The notes: a model not told the origin generated them from the sequence alone. A stretch of DNA of 64,000 nucleotides from Hahella sp. KA22 (GCF_004135205.1 NZ_CP035490.1:1240001-1304000), one strand, 5' to 3'. Positions 52,799 to 62,894 are shown, numbered from the stretch's first letter. A program made the numbers and translations.

Positions 52799-53662
52799 GT
52801 GACTCAGACTCTCGTAATTTATCATGGCAATTGCCTCGATGGCTTCGGTGCGGCTTATGCGGCGTACCGCCGTCTGACGATGTTGGATAAACAGGACGCG
52901 GACTACTATGCGGCGACTCACGGCGAGCCGCCCCCGGACTGCGCGGGCAAGCGTGTTTACCTGCTGGACTTCTGCTACAAGCGAGAGGCGTTGAAGCAAC
53001 TGTGCGCCAGCGCTGACGCCGTTATCGTGCTGGATCACCATATCAGCGCGGCGGAAGAGGTCGCCGGGTTGGATCAGGAATGCCCAAATTTGAGTCTGAC
53101 GTTCGATATGAGCCGCTCCGGCGCGGTGATCGCCTGGGAGCATTTTCACGAAGACCCGCCTCCAGCCTTGCTGGCGATGATTCAGGACCGCGACCTTTGG
53201 CAGTGGCGCATCGCTGACAGTCGTGATGTCAATGCGGCGTTGATGTCTTACCCCAAGGACTTTGAGGTATGGGATGAGCTGGCGCAATCCGGGGCCGCTT
53301 TGTCGCGTTTGGCGGACGAGGGGCGCGCCATTAACCGTTTCCGCGAGCAAATGATCGAATACTACAAGGGGCGGGCGGTGATGGGGGAAATCGCCGGCTA
53401 TGCGGCGCCTATTGTTAACTGTCCTCTCGCAGTGACCAGCGAGTTGCTCAATGTGCTGGCGCAGGGACATCCCTTTGCGGCTGGTTACAGTGACAAGGGC
53501 GGTAAGCGCGGCTGGTCGCTGCGATCCACGGAAGATGGCGTCAATGTGGCGGAGGTGGCGATAAAGTTCGGCGGCGGCGGGCATCCGCGCGCAGCAGGCT
53601 TTTCCACTCGGATAGATGAACGCTGGTTGACCCTGGAGCCGCCGGAAGCTGCAGAGGAATGA
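52799..53662 (+). CDS. DHH-family phosphoesterase
   Basis: This is a predicted manganese-dependent phosphoesterase of the DHH/DHHA1 superfamily, which includes RecJ-type nucleases and nano-RNases that degrade short oligoribonucleotides or cyclic nucleotides. The product is 287 aa with a GTG start at 52799 (AAGGTGAG upstream). Motif I is YHGNCLDGFGAAYAA (residues ~8-22), the DHH motif is VIVLDHHISA (~76-85), and the C-terminal DHHA1 motif GGGGHPRAAGF (~261-271) binds the substrate. Its stop overlaps the start of the DUF488 gene by four bases (ATGA), so the two are translationally coupled. Substrate is not readable from sequence. Confidence 0.88.
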   Translation: MTQTLVIYHGNCLDGFGAAYAAYRRLTMLDKQDADYYAATHGEPPPDCAGKRVYLLDFCYKREALKQLCASADAVIVLDHHISAAEEVAGLDQECPNLSLTFDMSRSGAVIAWEHFHEDPPPALLAMIQDRDLWQWRIADSRDVNAALMSYPKDFEVWDELAQSGAALSRLADEGRAINRFREQMIEYYKGRAVMGEIAGYAAPIVNCPLAVTSELLNVLAQGHPFAAGYSDKGGKRGWSLRSTEDGVNVAEVAIKFGGGGHPRAAGFSTRIDERWLTLEPPEAAEE

Positions 53663-54255
53663 GCGACTCAACGTCTTCTCTTTACAGCATTGGTTACGCC
53701 ACCAAGCCTGTGGCCGTCTTTATCAGCCAGTTGCAGAGCCATCGTATCGATGTGGTCGCCGATGTCCGTTCCGTACCTTATAGCCGCGCCTTTCACGACT
53801 ACCATCGGGAAACTCTGATCCAGCATCTCAAGGAGCATGGCTTACGCTATGTCTACCTCGGCGAGGAACTGGGGCCGCGCTCCAAGGACCCGGCCCACTA
53901 TGATGAAAGCCGACAGGTGCAGTTTGACCGCCTGATTCAATCCGATTTGTTTCAGAGCGGGGTGGCAAGGCTGAAAGAAGGAATGAACAAAGGCTTTCGC
54001 ATTGCCCTGATGTGCGCCGAGAAAGACCCCGCCAGCTGCCATCGTAGCCTGCTGATCGCCTACGCCCTGCAACGTGAAGGCATTACCGTCAGACATATCT
54101 CTCATGGGGGCGACATCGAGGCGCAACCTGAACTGGAGCGCCGCCTGATGGAACTCACCGGCATTCAACCCGATATGCTGACCCCAGAGGAAGAATGTCG
54201 CGACCTGGCCTATCGTAAATATTGTCAGGTCATGGCTTATCGAAAGCCGGAGTGA
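53659..54255 (+). CDS. DUF488 family protein
   Basis: This is a protein of unknown function, 198 aa, from the DUF488 family. The motif order is clear: SLYSIGYATKPVAVFISQLQSHRIDVVADVRSVPYSRAFHDYHRETL at the N-terminus, GLRYVYLGEELGPRSKDP in the middle, and RIALMCAEKDPASCHRSLLIAYAL with the conserved Cys-x-x-x-x-x-x-x-C-His-R (~115-128). Some members are linked to nucleic-acid or nucleotide processing, but no activity is established to my knowledge. It is translationally coupled to the DHH phosphoesterase, which suggests a shared substrate or complex. Confidence 0.88.
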   Translation: MSDSTSSLYSIGYATKPVAVFISQLQSHRIDVVADVRSVPYSRAFHDYHRETLIQHLKEHGLRYVYLGEELGPRSKDPAHYDESRQVQFDRLIQSDLFQSGVARLKEGMNKGFRIALMCAEKDPASCHRSLLIAYALQREGITVRHISHGGDIEAQPELERRLMELTGIQPDMLTPEEECRDLAYRKYCQVMAYRKPE

Positions 54256-54338
54256 GAAGGCTTACTTTGAGCCCCTACCGATGAGTTTGTAAACCTGGTT
54301 GGGAGTTGAGCAATACTTTATTCGGCCCTTTGAAATAC

Positions 54339-54695
54339 TTATACAATGCCGGCGATATTAACCCGATCCCCATGGCTAGGCGGGGTTGAGGTCACTGTGA
54401 AAATTATGTCTTCCGGTGACTCGTTCCGCAGCTGATGGGGTACGCCGGCTGGGACGTGTTTGCCTTGGTGAGGGTGCAGGGTGTAAGTTTCTCCTCCAAC
54501 TTCCAGCGTCGCGACGCCGGATAGGACGAAAAAGAACTGCTCCGCCTTTTGATGCAGGTGGCGCACTTCCGCGCAGCCGCTGGGAACCCGCTCCTGGATG
54601 ACGCTTAAGGTTGGGCTTTTAACCAGATGCCAGCCGTCGCAGCGTTCTCCCCAGATGTAATGCTCGGCGTTGTCCTTGGATACTACGCTCATCAT
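54339..54695 (-). CDS. Cupin domain protein
   Basis: This is a small single-domain cupin, 118 aa, of unknown function. The cupin motifs are visible: the first as RHLHQKAEQFFFVLSGVATLEVG (residues ~44-66; G(X)5HXH(X)3-4E(X)6G pattern, with the initial Gly shifted) and the second as PHQGKHVPAGVPHQLRNES (~73-91). A metal ion is therefore likely. ATG at 54695 is preceded by AAAGGAAG. Such proteins act as sugar-nucleotide epimerases, dioxygenases or mere binding proteins; no choice can be made. Confidence 0.8.
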   Translation of the reverse strand: MMSVVSKDNAEHYIWGERCDGWHLVKSPTLSVIQERVPSGCAEVRHLHQKAEQFFFVLSGVATLEVGGETYTLHPHQGKHVPAGVPHQLRNESPEDIIFTVTSTPPSHGDRVNIAGIV

Positions 54696-55016
54696 GTCTT
54701 CCTTTAAGCTTTTGTTTTATTGATAGTTACTTAGACGCTGGGAATTATATTCCCCCCCCATGGATGCTTCCAACTCAAGGCTGGCGATTGTCATCAAGCC
54801 GCTGCGAAAAGGATGGCGTTTGCCGCCAGCCCGCGACCTGACTGCGCTCGACTAAACACGAATCCGCGTAGTCCTGATTTTTCAGCTAATCTCTTATAGA
54901 TATAACGGTGCGTCAGCCAAAGCCCTGGCGGCGCAGCATCTTATACTGGCGCGAGGAGGCGGTTGATCTGTAACGGCTTCTCCTCCGGGCCCGCCGAACA
55001 GGCGATGGGAGCTTGG

Positions 55017-58000
55017 ATGTCAGGGAAATCTTCCTCAGCTCAATTGCGAATCTTTACTGCGCTGGTTGTGATTGTCGGCGTTTGTCTGTTTGTGGTGTAC
55101 CTCAGCATAGACATGGAGCGCCGAAGAGTTTACTCAGAAGTGGAAGCGTTGATGCAGGGGCAGATCACCTTCCGCTCCGAGAAAATCGCACAGCGTTTGG
55201 AAGGCCTTTCTCATGATGTGCGCTTCCTCCTGTTCACCCCTCCTATCCAAGGTATCGTGCGCGCGACGGAAAACGACGGCTACGACGTTCGTGAAGACAG
55301 TTCCCTGTCGCTATGGCGACGCCGCCTGAATACGATTTTCTCCGGTTATCTGGTCACTCATCCGGAAGTTACGCAGGTGCGCTTAATTGGCGTGGCGGAT
55401 GGCGGCAAGGAGATTGTACGAGTTGAGCGTATTGGCGATCTACCGGAAATTATTGCGGAAGATGAATTGCAGCCTAAAGCGCAGAGAGATTACTTTCAGG
55501 AAGCTATCCGAATTCCGCCGGGCTCCCTCTATGTGTCCGACCTGAACCTTAACCGTGAATACGATATGGTGCAGTGGCCGCATGTGCCGACGTTGAGAGT
55601 GGCGACTCCGGTAATCAATAGCGCAGGCAATGCGTTTGGCATTCTGGTGATCAATATGGACGCCAGCTTCATGTTAGACGACATCAAGGCGGGAATGTCG
55701 CCGGACTATCGAGTATACCTCACCAATCAATTCGGCGACTTTTTGATTCATCATGACAAAAACAAAGTGTTTGGCTTTGATCTCGGCCGACATTACCGCT
55801 GGGATGACGAATTCAAAAGCATTCCAGTTGATTCCGAGCGGTATGGGAATTTATCTGTATTTGAGGGAGAGGAGGACGTGCTGCTTACCATGGAGCATGA
55901 CGTTCCTCTTCAGGCGGGTATGTCGGATCGGGGACTTAAGCTGCTTATCACTTACCCGCAACATGCGGCTGAGAAGCTGGTCGGCCGAAGAGTCGCCAAC
56001 ATTATGCTTGCGCTGCTTGGCGGCATGGCGATAGTGGGCGGCTTTCTATATCTCTATTGGCTGAATATGCGCCAGCGGCAGCTGGTCAACGCTGGTCAGG
56101 AGCGCTTGGCCGCGATAGTGGAAAGCGCCCAGGATGCAGTACTGGGGATGGATCTGGACGGCGTGATCACAGACTGGAACCGGGGAGCCGAATTGATGTT
56201 CGGCTATCGTCGCGACGAGGCGATCGGGCGTTTTGTGCAGAAGCTTATCGTGCCGGCGGAGCGGGTGGCCGAAGAAACAAACATTTTGGGCCGAATAGAA
56301 GATGGGGGACCGGTTAAGCCTTTCAACACCCAGCGTAAGTGCAAAGACGGGCGCATGGTGGAAGTCTCGGTGTCTGTCTCGCCGATCAGAAACGCGGATG
56401 GAGAGATTATCGGCGCCGCCAAGACGATTCGCGATATCAGCCGACAGATTTCCGTAGAGAATCAGATTCGGGAAATGAATGCTTCTCTTGAGCGTCAGGT
56501 GGAGGAGCGAACAGCAGAAATTCAACGGTATTTGGCGTTGCAGCAGGCGATTCTTGATAACGCCGGCAATGCGATTATCGCCACGGACCTGGAAGGCATG
56601 ATTACGCTGTTCAATCCGGCTGCTGAGCGCATGCTGGGATACGACGCTGAGGAGATGGTCGGAAAAAGAACGCCGGCGGTTTTCCATTTGCGGGAGGAAG
56701 TGGCGGCGCGGGCGCGGGAGTTTTCTGAGGAACTACGTGAGAAAGTGGCGCCAGGGTTTGAGGTATTCATCGCTAAGACCAAGCGCGGGTTGCCCAATGA
56801 ACACGAATGGACCTATGTGCGTAAAGATGGAACGCGTTTCCCGGTTCAACTTTCTGTGACGGAGTTGAAGGACGAAAATAATCGCGCCAGCGGCTATCTT
56901 GGCGTTGCAACGGATATTTCCCGGCAGGTGCAGGACCGCCGTAACCTGACATCCATGCGGGATCAGCTGTTGAAAGCGGCGGAAGTGGCCGAGCTCGGTA
57001 TTTGGACCTGGGACCTGATAAGCGATGCGCTCACCTGGAATCGGCAGATGTTCGAAATTTACCAGGTTCCCTATGAGTTGAACAATGCGGGCTTGAGTCA
57101 TCGCCATTGGCGCAACGCGCTGCATCCGGAAGATGAAGCCGCGACGACGGCCAAGCTGGAGGCGGCTTTAGCGGGCGAAGGCGTTTACGACCCCATCTAT
57201 CGCATAGTGCGGCCCAGTGGCGAGGTGCGCTATGTGCAGGCCGCCGCAGTGGTGGAGTTCAATGACCTGGGTAAACCGATTTTGGTGCTGGGCGTCAACA
57301 GAGACATCACGGAACAGCGCGAGTACGAACAACGCCTGCGTGAAGCCAAGTCGATGGCTGATAAAGCCAGTAAGGCGAAGTCCGAGTTCCTGGCCAATAT
57401 GAGTCATGAAATCCGCACTCCTATGAACGCGATCCTGGGGATGGTCAACTTACTCAAACGAACTGACCTGGAAGAGCGTCAACGGGACTATGTGCAAAAG
57501 GCGGAGTCCTCCGCCCAGGCGTTGCTGGGCATTCTTAACGACATTCTGGACTTCTCTAAAATCGAGGCCGGCAAACTGACCCTGGATTTAGAGCCATGCA
57601 GCCTGGATAAGCTACTGCAGGACGTCGGTGTCATCATCACCGCCAATATCGGCGATAAACCGCTGGAGGTGCTGTTTGACGTTGATCCGAGAATACCTGA
57701 CTGGCTGGAGCTGGATGGTCTGCGTTTACAGCAGATTCTGATTAATCTGGCGGGTAACGCCGTGAAGTTCACGGAACAGGGAGAAGTGGAAATTTCCGTC
57801 AGACTGGAGTCCGTACAGGACGATAATCTGGTTTTGTCATTCTCTGTGCGCGACACCGGTATCGGTATTTCTCCCGAGCAGTTGCAGCGCATTTTTGAAG
57901 GCTTCACGCAAGCGGAAGCGTCAACCGCCCGTCGTTTTGGCGGCGCTGGTCTGGGGTTGGCCATATGTCGGCGCTTGGTGCGCTTGATGGGAGGAGAAAT

Positions 58001-59417
58001 TACGGCGGAAAGTAAGGAAAGTGAGGGCAGTCTTTTCCGCTTCTCCATTACCTGCCTCAGGGCGCAAGCCCGGAGCGTGGCGAAAAAAGCCTGCAGTCTG
58101 CCGAAACGACTGCGCGTGCTAGTGGTGGATGACAACGCCAACACCAGGGAAGTGCTCAAAGGGGTGATTGAGTCTTTCGGTTGGACGGCGGACATTGCGG
58201 TCAGTGGCGAGGAAGGCGTCGCCAAGCTGATGGCGGCGGCGGACTTCGCTACGCCTTACAACCTGGTTCTGATGGACTGGATGATGCCCGGTATAGATGG
58301 CTGGCGCGCCGCAGAGCTGATTAAGGCGCAGTATCCGGCGGGTCAGGCGCCGCTGATCATGATGGTGAGCGCTCAGGCGCGGGATGAGATGGAGCGTCGT
58401 CGCCTTTCCTCTCCCAACACGATTGATGGATATCTCACCAAACCAGTGACTGCCTCCATGATTCTTGACGCCGCTTCGGACACGATGAAACTGGATCGCT
58501 CCCGCAGTCGCGTCAACAGTGCGGTCGCTGGCGAGCGTCTGCATGGCATGAGCATATTGCTGGTAGAGGACAACCCGACTAATCAGCAGGTGGCCATGGA
58601 GTTGCTGCAGAGCGAAGGCGCGAATGTAAGCATTGCCGGGGATGGTTTGGAAGCCGTGGCGGCGATTCAGAACGCAGAGTCAATGTTTGACGCAGTGCTG
58701 ATGGATATCCAGATGCCGGGTATGGACGGTTACACCGCCACCCGTGAGATTCGCGGCAAACTGAAAATGAATGCATTGCCGATTATCGCCATGACCGCCA
58801 ACGCGATGTCCTCTGACCGGGAGGCGGCGCTCTCCGTGGGAATGAACGACCATGTTGGCAAACCCTTCGACTTTGATCATCTACTGGAAGTACTGATAGA
58901 ACAAACCGGCTGGGGTGAGTCACTTACGCCAACGCCAACGTCAGCCCCCGAATCTGAGGTGGAAGCGAAAGCGGAAGCAGCAAAAGAAATGCAATCAGAA
59001 ACGGAAGCTCAAACAGAAATGGAGGTTCCCACACCGGAAACCGCTGTTTGCGCCATAGAGAGCAGCGGCGCCATAGACGCGTCTTGCGCGCTGGCGCGGA
59101 TGAACGACAACTGGGGGATATACTGCCGCGCCATTCAGTTGTTTCTGCGCGACGCGCCGAAATTGATAGAGCTTTATCCTGAGCAATGGCCTACGGACCC
59201 CGAAGAGACCCGGCGGAATTATCACAGTCTCAAAGGCATGTCCTCTACGGTGGGGGCCAACAGAGTGTCCGAGCTGGCGGCGGAGCTGGAACATCTGGTT
59301 AAAGAGGGGCCGCGCGACGACGCTCGCTATCAGACGCTGCTAGAGCAGCTCAGGCTTAACATCAAGGCGGCGTATGCGGAGGCGGAAGAGTTGTTGCAGC
59401 GTCGTGACGTTGGTTAA
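55017..59417 (+). CDS. Large hybrid sensor histidine kinase with Cache, PAS, receivers and Hpt
   Basis: This is a complex phosphorelay protein. I start at the ATG at 55017 (GGGAGC upstream); in-frame starts at 54963 (TTG) and 55005 also exist. The product is 1466 aa. Order: membrane helix 1 (~10-30), periplasmic dCache-like sensor (~35-320), helix 2 (~325-350), PAS 1 (~365-490), coiled coil, PAS 2 (~515-640) and PAS 3 (~650-780). Next are HisKA with His in ANMSHEIRTPMNAILGMVN (~805), HATPase (~915-1025), receiver 1 (~1038-1160; VVDDNANTRE, YNLVLMDWMMPGIDG), receiver 2 (~1180-1300; LVEDNPTNQQ, FDAVLMDIQMPGMDG) and an Hpt domain with the phospho-His in YHSLKGMSSTVGA (~1405). No separate response regulator is adjacent. 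The stimulus is unknown. Confidence 0.93.
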   Translation: MSGKSSSAQLRIFTALVVIVGVCLFVVYLSIDMERRRVYSEVEALMQGQITFRSEKIAQRLEGLSHDVRFLLFTPPIQGIVRATENDGYDVREDSSLSLWRRRLNTIFSGYLVTHPEVTQVRLIGVADGGKEIVRVERIGDLPEIIAEDELQPKAQRDYFQEAIRIPPGSLYVSDLNLNREYDMVQWPHVPTLRVATPVINSAGNAFGILVINMDASFMLDDIKAGMSPDYRVYLTNQFGDFLIHHDKNKVFGFDLGRHYRWDDEFKSIPVDSERYGNLSVFEGEEDVLLTMEHDVPLQAGMSDRGLKLLITYPQHAAEKLVGRRVANIMLALLGGMAIVGGFLYLYWLNMRQRQLVNAGQERLAAIVESAQDAVLGMDLDGVITDWNRGAELMFGYRRDEAIGRFVQKLIVPAERVAEETNILGRIEDGGPVKPFNTQRKCKDGRMVEVSVSVSPIRNADGEIIGAAKTIRDISRQISVENQIREMNASLERQVEERTAEIQRYLALQQAILDNAGNAIIATDLEGMITLFNPAAERMLGYDAEEMVGKRTPAVFHLREEVAARAREFSEELREKVAPGFEVFIAKTKRGLPNEHEWTYVRKDGTRFPVQLSVTELKDENNRASGYLGVATDISRQVQDRRNLTSMRDQLLKAAEVAELGIWTWDLISDALTWNRQMFEIYQVPYELNNAGLSHRHWRNALHPEDEAATTAKLEAALAGEGVYDPIYRIVRPSGEVRYVQAAAVVEFNDLGKPILVLGVNRDITEQREYEQRLREAKSMADKASKAKSEFLANMSHEIRTPMNAILGMVNLLKRTDLEERQRDYVQKAESSAQALLGILNDILDFSKIEAGKLTLDLEPCSLDKLLQDVGVIITANIGDKPLEVLFDVDPRIPDWLELDGLRLQQILINLAGNAVKFTEQGEVEISVRLESVQDDNLVLSFSVRDTGIGISPEQLQRIFEGFTQAEASTARRFGGAGLGLAICRRLVRLMGGEITAESKESEGSLFRFSITCLRAQARSVAKKACSLPKRLRVLVVDDNANTREVLKGVIESFGWTADIAVSGEEGVAKLMAAADFATPYNLVLMDWMMPGIDGWRAAELIKAQYPAGQAPLIMMVSAQARDEMERRRLSSPNTIDGYLTKPVTASMILDAASDTMKLDRSRSRVNSAVAGERLHGMSILLVEDNPTNQQVAMELLQSEGANVSIAGDGLEAVAAIQNAESMFDAVLMDIQMPGMDGYTATREIRGKLKMNALPIIAMTANAMSSDREAALSVGMNDHVGKPFDFDHLLEVLIEQTGWGESLTPTPTSAPESEVEAKAEAAKEMQSETEAQTEMEVPTPETAVCAIESSGAIDASCALARMNDNWGIYCRAIQLFLRDAPKLIELYPEQWPTDPEETRRNYHSLKGMSSTVGANRVSELAAELEHLVKEGPRDDARYQTLLEQLRLNIKAAYAEAEELLQRRDVG

Positions 59418-59469
59418 CGGTCTTTCGACTATGCTTAAGTCCTTTGAATGGATAATGGGAAGGCAAGCA

Positions 59470-59801
59470 ATGAAAAGAATAACCATAATTACGGCACTGG
59501 CGCTGTTCGCAATAGGAGCGCAAGCGGCGGAGCTGAGCAAGCAGGCCTTGCAGGGAAGCTGGTTGATTCTGTCCATGAACGGAGAGTCTGACGACGAGAA
59601 CGACAAGTGGGAATTCGAGGGCGATAACTTCTATCAGAACCTGGGTGGACGGCGTATTTCTCCCGACGCTTTCACGGTGAAAGGACAAACTATTGACCTG
59701 GGCTACGCCAAAATCAAGGTGCTAGCGTTCGATGACGACACGATGACGACACGATGACGGCGGATATGGCGGGTTTCACCTATGAACTTAAAAAGGATTG
59801 A
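59470..59801 (+). pseudogene. Small secreted-protein gene disrupted by an 11-bp tandem duplication
   Basis: The ATG at 59470 opens a signal-peptide frame (MKRITIITALALFAIGAQAAELS) that meets TGA at 59757. Within it the 11-bp unit GATGACGACAC occurs twice in tandem (59731-59741, 59742-59752), followed by a partial copy. Removing one copy restores a frame that continues as ...DDDTMTADMAGFTYELKKD and ends at TGA 59799-59801, giving 106 aa. That C-terminus is sensible, whereas the current one (…DDDTMTTR) is abrupt. The restored protein reads LQGSWLILSMNGESDDENDKWEFEGDNFYQNLGGRRISPDAFTVKGQTIDLGYAKIKVL, a lipocalin-like pattern seen in 'lipocalin-like/DUF4488-type' small secreted proteins; this family link is only suggestive. 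A sequencing error is also possible. Confidence 0.75.
59731..59758 (+). repeat. 11-bp tandem repeat (GATGACGACAC)
   Basis: Two perfect copies (59731-59741, 59742-59752) plus GATGAC (59753-59758). The duplication shifts the reading frame of the small secreted-protein gene. It could expand or contract by slipped-strand pairing. Confidence 0.9.
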
Positions 59802-59879
59802 GTCAGTTTTATATAAGGAGGACTGACAGCCAGCTTTCCTGGTCCCGCTCTGGCGGTCGTGAGTCTATGTGCGCATAAT

Positions 59880-59943
59880 GCCGCTCGGATTTAATCGAGC
59901 GGCTGTCGACGCGCAGGACTAACAGCCGCCATTAGCGCAAGGA
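59880..59943 (+). promoter_or_regulatory. Two mutually exclusive hairpins upstream of the membrane-protein gene
   Basis: GCCGCTCG (59880-59887) pairs with CGAGCGGC (59896-59903). Alternatively GCGGCTGT (59899-59906) pairs with ACAGCCGC (59922-59929). The two 8-bp stems share 59899-59903, so only one can form. The ribosome-binding AAGGA (59939-59943) is just downstream. Attenuator-like geometry, unproved. Confidence 0.45.
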
Positions 59944-59947
59944 TCAT

Positions 59948-60532
59948 ATGAAGTTACGAGTATTACTGTTCACGCTTATCACCGGGCCGTTTTTTAGCGC
60001 GTTTTCCTTTGTTACGGTTATCTTCTTAATGGGTGCGATTCAAGCTCCTGACTCTTTCATGGATAGGGGCGTTGAAACGCTGGGAGTCTATTTAGGTTCT
60101 ATTTTCATCTCCACCATTGCAGGTTATCTGGTGGCCTTTTTAGGCGTTGAGGAACTGCCGCCTGGCATTTTCCCTCTTGTCATCTATTCAGTCTTATTTT
60201 CAGCAGCGGTCAGTCGATATTTCCTGTGGACCTACTTTAAGGAATATTCGAGAAAGACGGTGGTTCTGCATATCACGCTGATCAGTATGCTCGTCGCCTT
60301 GCTCGACTACGGCGTGTTTATTCTGCTTTTTTCTCAGTCGCCTAAAATAAGTTTCGTTATATCGTCTATGGTTCTGCCGACCAGCATTGTTCTGGGGGTT
60401 ATCTGCGGTGTCTGGGAGAGCGGTAAAGAGAATCGTAAAGGCGTAGGGAAGAGGGAAATGGGTAAGGAAAAAAGTGGACTACGCCCCAGTGCTGAGCCTG
60501 GAGAAAAGCTTCAGACGACGGACGTCATCTGA
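59948..60532 (+). CDS. Hypothetical multi-pass membrane protein
   Basis: I do not recognise a family. The 194-aa product has four or five hydrophobic segments (~5-30, 44-66, 74-90, 100-125, 132-152). It has a cytoplasmic-looking Lys/Arg/Glu-rich tail (ESGKENRKGVGKREMGKEKSG...). The sequence is AT-richer than its neighbours, and the C-terminal tail is low-complexity, which may mean recent acquisition or relaxed constraint. ATG at 59948, with AAGGA 5 bases upstream. It converges with ygiQ. Confidence 0.7.
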   Translation: MKLRVLLFTLITGPFFSAFSFVTVIFLMGAIQAPDSFMDRGVETLGVYLGSIFISTIAGYLVAFLGVEELPPGIFPLVIYSVLFSAAVSRYFLWTYFKEYSRKTVVLHITLISMLVALLDYGVFILLFSQSPKISFVISSMVLPTSIVLGVICGVWESGKENRKGVGKREMGKEKSGLRPSAEPGEKLQTTDVI

Positions 60533-60549
60533 AGCCGGATATGCTGTTA

Positions 60550-62745
60550 TCAGCCTTTCGCCGGCGTGCGTCCAGCAGGTTTTCCGCGCTTGGGCCCGGC
60601 GCCCTGACGGGGAGGCAGGCCAGTGTGCTGAGTTAGAACCCGGCCTTTGCGCGGCTGTCCGCCTTGCGGATTCAGCTTGGAGCCGTACTTTTTTGCGCTG
60701 GGATGATTCGCTGGCTGCGTCGGCGGCACCAGGTGCTTCTTGCCGTAGCCAATCAAATGCGCCTTGCCCATACGCTGCAGAGCTTCTCTGAGCATCGGCC
60801 AGTTGTCCGGGTCGTGATAGCGCAGAAAGGCCTTGTGCAGACGGCGCTGCCGCTCGCCTTTCGGGATGTATACCTTGTCCGTCTTATAGTTGATGCGGTG
60901 CAAGGGGTCGCGCTCAGAGTGATACATGGCGGTGGCGCTGGCCATCGGAGAAGGATAGAACGCCTGCACCTGATCGGCGCGGAAGCCGTTTTCCTTCAGC
61001 CACATCGCCAGATTCAGCATGTCTTCATCCGTGGTGCCTGGGTGGGCGGCGATGAAGTAAGGGATCAGATACTGTTCTTTACCTGCTTCTTTGGAGAAGC
61101 GTTCGAACATCTCCTTGAACTTGTAGTAGGTGCCCATGCCAGGTTTCATCATTTTCGACAGGGGCGCTTCCTCAGAATGCTCCGGTGCGATTTTCAGATA
61201 GCCGCCGACATGGTGAGTCACCAGTTCGCGTACGTATTCCGGATCTTCCACCGCCAGGTCATAGCGTAAGCCGGAGGCGATCATCACCCGCTTCACGCCA
61301 GGCAAGGCGCGGGCGCGGCGATACAGCTGCGTGGTCTCCGAGTGATCGGTTTTCAGGTTCTTACAGATCGTCGGGTAAACGCAGGACAAGCGACGGCAGT
61401 TGGCGTGAATTTCCTCACTCTTACAGTTGAGGTGATACATGTTGGCGGTGGGACCGCCCAGGTCGGAGATCGTGCCGGTAAAGCCGGGCGTCTTGTCGCG
61501 AATGTTCTCAATCTCGCGGATGACGGAATCCTGAGAGCGGCTCTGAATCCAACGTCCCTCATGCTCAGTGATGGAGCAGAAGGAACAACCGCCGAAACAG
61601 CCGCGCATGATGTTCACGGAGAAGCGGATCATGTCATAGGCGGGTATACGCGCTTTGCCGTACGCCGGATGAGGAATGCGCTGGTAAGGCAGTTCAAAGA
61701 CGTCATCCAGTTCTTTAGTCTGCAGGGGAATCGCCGGCGGATTCATCCACAGGAATCGGTCGCCGTGCTTTTGCGCCAGGTTATGGGCGTTGGCCGGGTT
61801 GGTTTCCAAATGCAGAACGCGTGAAGTGTGCGCGTACAGCACCGGGTCATTGCGCACTTTTTCATAGGACGGCAGCATAATAAAGCGTTTGTGGCCGCCG
61901 CTGGGGGGCAGAATATGCACCACTTGTTCTTCGGGTTCATTGGCTGCGGTTTGCTTGGAGCCGCAGCCTTCTTCCGTTCCCTCCTCATTGGCGTACACGT
62001 AAGGGTTGGGAAGCGGGTCGACTCTGCCGGGCTTGTCGATGCGGGTTGAGTCCTTCATTTCCCAGTCGTGGGGAAGCTCAGACAATACGCATGCGGTGCC
62101 GCGGATATTGGTCATGTCTTTCATGTGTTCGCCGGCGGCGGCGCGATGGGCGATTTCCACCACCGCTCTCTCCGCGTTGCCGTAGACCAGCAGGTCGGCT
62201 TTGGAGTCGAACAGCACCGAGCGGCGCACTTTGTCCGACCAGTAATCATAGTGGGCGATGCGGCGCAGGCTGGCTTCGATGCCGCCGACCAGCACCGGTA
62301 CGTCGCTGTAGGCTTCTTTACAACGCTGGGTGTACACCAGCACGGCGCGGTCGGGACGCTTGCCGCCTTCGTTGTTGGGCGTATAGGCGTCATCGTGGCG
62401 CAGTTTGCGGTCCGCCGTGTAGCGGTTGATCATGGAGTCCATGTTGCCCGCGGACACGGCGTAGAACAGGTTGGGTTTGCCCAGCGCCATGAAGGCGTCC
62501 TTCGACGACCAGTCCGGCTGCGCAATGATGCCGACGCGGAAGCCATGGGACTCCCACAGACGCCCAATCACCGCCATGCCGAAGCTGGGGTGATCGACAT
62601 AGGCGTCGCCGCTGATGATGATGATGTCGCAGCTGTCCCAGCCCTGCGCCTCCATCTCCTTGCGTGACATCGGCAGAAATTCCGCCGTGCCGAAGCATTC
62701 AGCCCAATAGCGTTGATAGGAAAACAGAGGACGCGCCGCGTGCAT
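60550..62745 (-). CDS. ygiQ: YgiQ-family radical SAM protein
   Basis: This is an iron-sulfur enzyme of the radical SAM superfamily, UPF0313/YgiQ group, of unknown substrate. The product is 731 aa, the usual length for the family. The 4Fe-4S motif CX3CX2C is seen as [18 protein letters not shown] (residues ~380-397). The N-terminus [29 protein letters not shown] is the YgiQ N-terminal domain with a cobalamin-binding-like fold, and the [38 protein letters not shown] region is well conserved. The C-terminal ~60 residues are Gly/Arg/Pro-rich ([26 protein letters not shown]), a common disordered tail. Monocistronic and not linked to its neighbours. Confidence 0.93.
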   Translation of the reverse strand: MHAARPLFSYQRYWAECFGTAEFLPMSRKEMEAQGWDSCDIIIISGDAYVDHPSFGMAVIGRLWESHGFRVGIIAQPDWSSKDAFMALGKPNLFYAVSAGNMDSMINRYTADRKLRHDDAYTPNNEGGKRPDRAVLVYTQRCKEAYSDVPVLVGGIEASLRRIAHYDYWSDKVRRSVLFDSKADLLVYGNAERAVVEIAHRAAAGEHMKDMTNIRGTACVLSELPHDWEMKDSTRIDKPGRVDPLPNPYVYANEEGTEEGCGSKQTAANEPEEQVVHILPPSGGHKRFIMLPSYEKVRNDPVLYAHTSRVLHLETNPANAHNLAQKHGDRFLWMNPPAIPLQTKELDDVFELPYQRIPHPAYGKARIPAYDMIRFSVNIMRGCFGGCSFCSITEHEGRWIQSRSQDSVIREIENIRDKTPGFTGTISDLGGPTANMYHLNCKSEEIHANCRRLSCVYPTICKNLKTDHSETTQLYRRARALPGVKRVMIASGLRYDLAVEDPEYVRELVTHHVGGYLKIAPEHSEEAPLSKMMKPGMGTYYKFKEMFERFSKEAGKEQYLIPYFIAAHPGTTDEDMLNLAMWLKENGFRADQVQAFYPSPMASATAMYHSERDPLHRINYKTDKVYIPKGERQRRLHKAFLRYHDPDNWPMLREALQRMGKAHLIGYGKKHLVPPTQPANHPSAKKYGSKLNPQGGQPRKGRVLTQHTGLPPRQGAGPKRGKPAGRTPAKG

Positions 62746-62894
62746 ACAGAACTCACCGGGAGGGTTGATTAAAAAATGGCCGAGTATTTTACTCGATTAT
62801 TCCGGCGGACGCGATAGCGGAGACCCGGCAGGGAGAAGAAATCCCCTTCGGCCGGGCATTATAGGGTTGTAGCGAAGTGTATCTTTTCGCTTGT

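Noticed and set aside
52709-53671. A 320-codon minus-strand open frame
   Set aside because: It lies antisense to the DHH phosphoesterase, whose catalytic motifs are unmistakable. The minus-strand product resembles nothing known and is an artefact of high GC content.
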